Below are positions 5,748-5,950 of a stretch of DNA of 5,950 nucleotides, one piece after another. The stretch's first letter is position 1; each line of letters opens with the position of its first letter. The DNA comes from an uncultured Roseburia sp. Its GTDB lineage: Bacteria > Bacillota > Clostridia > Lachnospirales > Lachnospiraceae. Both the position numbers and the translations under genes were made by a program. Where the stretch lies: the NCBI GenBank assembly GCA_947057405.1, contig CAMSEJ010000163.1, forward strand, positions 1 through 5,950, written 5' to 3'. The notes under the pieces are model-generated. The model was not told where the DNA came from. It worked only from the letters and a program-made list of their open reading frames with translations, and ran no database searches.

Positions 5748-5950
5748 TTATTTCTCCATGAACACCGCACAGTCTTTTCCAAAAAATGCCATCCCGTACC
5801 GCACCACGGATACATACCCGTCGTCGTTTAGCTCCCGTACATACTGCCGCTCTTCAATCTGGCGCAGCGCCTCTTTTGCCTTCTTGTCCAGTTCATCAAA
5901 CCGCTTTGCCACCTTAAATTCCAGCACATACGCCGTCTTCCTCCGGGTCA
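5748..5950 (-). CDS. C-terminal end of an AAA-ATPase-like / PD-(D/E)XK nuclease superfamily protein (partial)
   Basis: The minus strand is open from the right edge of the window to TAA 5750-5748, giving 66 residues of C-terminus. The sequence includes AYVLEFKVAKRFDELDKKA, KEALRQIEERQY and YVSVVRYGMAFFGKDCAVF. This is the familiar tail of the large family pairing an N-terminal AAA-ATPase-like domain with a C-terminal PD-(D/E)XK (PDDEXK_9, DUF1703-like) domain, common in many copies in gut Clostridia and Bacteroidetes. The ExK of the nuclease core is visible as Glu (5919-5921) and Lys (5913-5915) in LEFK. The preceding catalytic Asp and the whole ATPase domain lie beyond the window. The cellular role of the family is not established; such genes are often multi-copy and mobile-like. 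It lies about 285 nt upstream of the sigma gene, in the same direction, and is probably a separate unit. Confidence 0.85.
   Translation of the reverse strand, partial: TRRKTAYVLEFKVAKRFDELDKKAKEALRQIEERQYVRELNDDGYVSVVRYGMAFFGKDCAVFMEK

Overview
The window looks like chromosomal DNA from an anaerobic, low-to-moderate-GC member of the Firmicutes, most likely a gut Lachnospiraceae-type Clostridium. The reasons are an FprA-type flavodiiron protein, an ECF sigma factor paired with a DUF4367-like membrane anti-sigma factor, an AAA-ATPase-like/PD-(D/E)XK family tail, and strong GGAGG ribosome binding sites. Genus cannot be fixed from the sequence alone. The left end is not biological: bases 1-46 are an Illumina P5/Read-1 adapter with an 8-base index, so the real sequence starts at 47 and this is a raw contig end.

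Layout. On the plus strand, 47-863 holds the C-terminal two thirds of a flavodiiron (FprA-type) protein, closed by a hairpin terminator at 872-926. Every other gene is on the minus strand. Reading from right to left in their direction of transcription: the C-terminal end of an AAA-ATPase-like/PD-(D/E)XK protein (5748-5950); a non-coding stretch with inverted repeats (5578-5744); an ECF sigma factor (4917-5462) overlapping its probable anti-sigma factor (4253-4936); a small secreted cysteine-containing protein (3757-4158); a secreted NlpC/P60-like Cys/His protein (2523-3734); a probable lipoprotein (1596-2444); and a single-pass membrane protein (start 1570) that converges on the flavodiiron gene.

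The main finding is regulatory. The upstream regions of the sigma gene and of the small secreted protein gene carry the same bipartite 35-bp element. It has GGTAGA(A/G)AAA on the left and TGCGTTTT(A/T)ATAGT on the right, identical spacing, an unrelated middle, an AT-rich block just upstream, and about 45 nt to the start codon in both cases. This is what an ECF promoter looks like. It implies that the sigma factor activates its own operon and the adjacent secreted-protein genes. The minus-strand block would then be one signal-response unit: membrane anti-sigma as sensor, sigma factor as switch, and secreted or surface proteins as output.

A second point is that the membrane protein at 1570 has lost its stop codon. 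Its frame runs through the terminator into the antisense of the flavodiiron gene. The terminator hairpin is one base out of symmetry exactly there, and removing that base restores a stop inside the hairpin.
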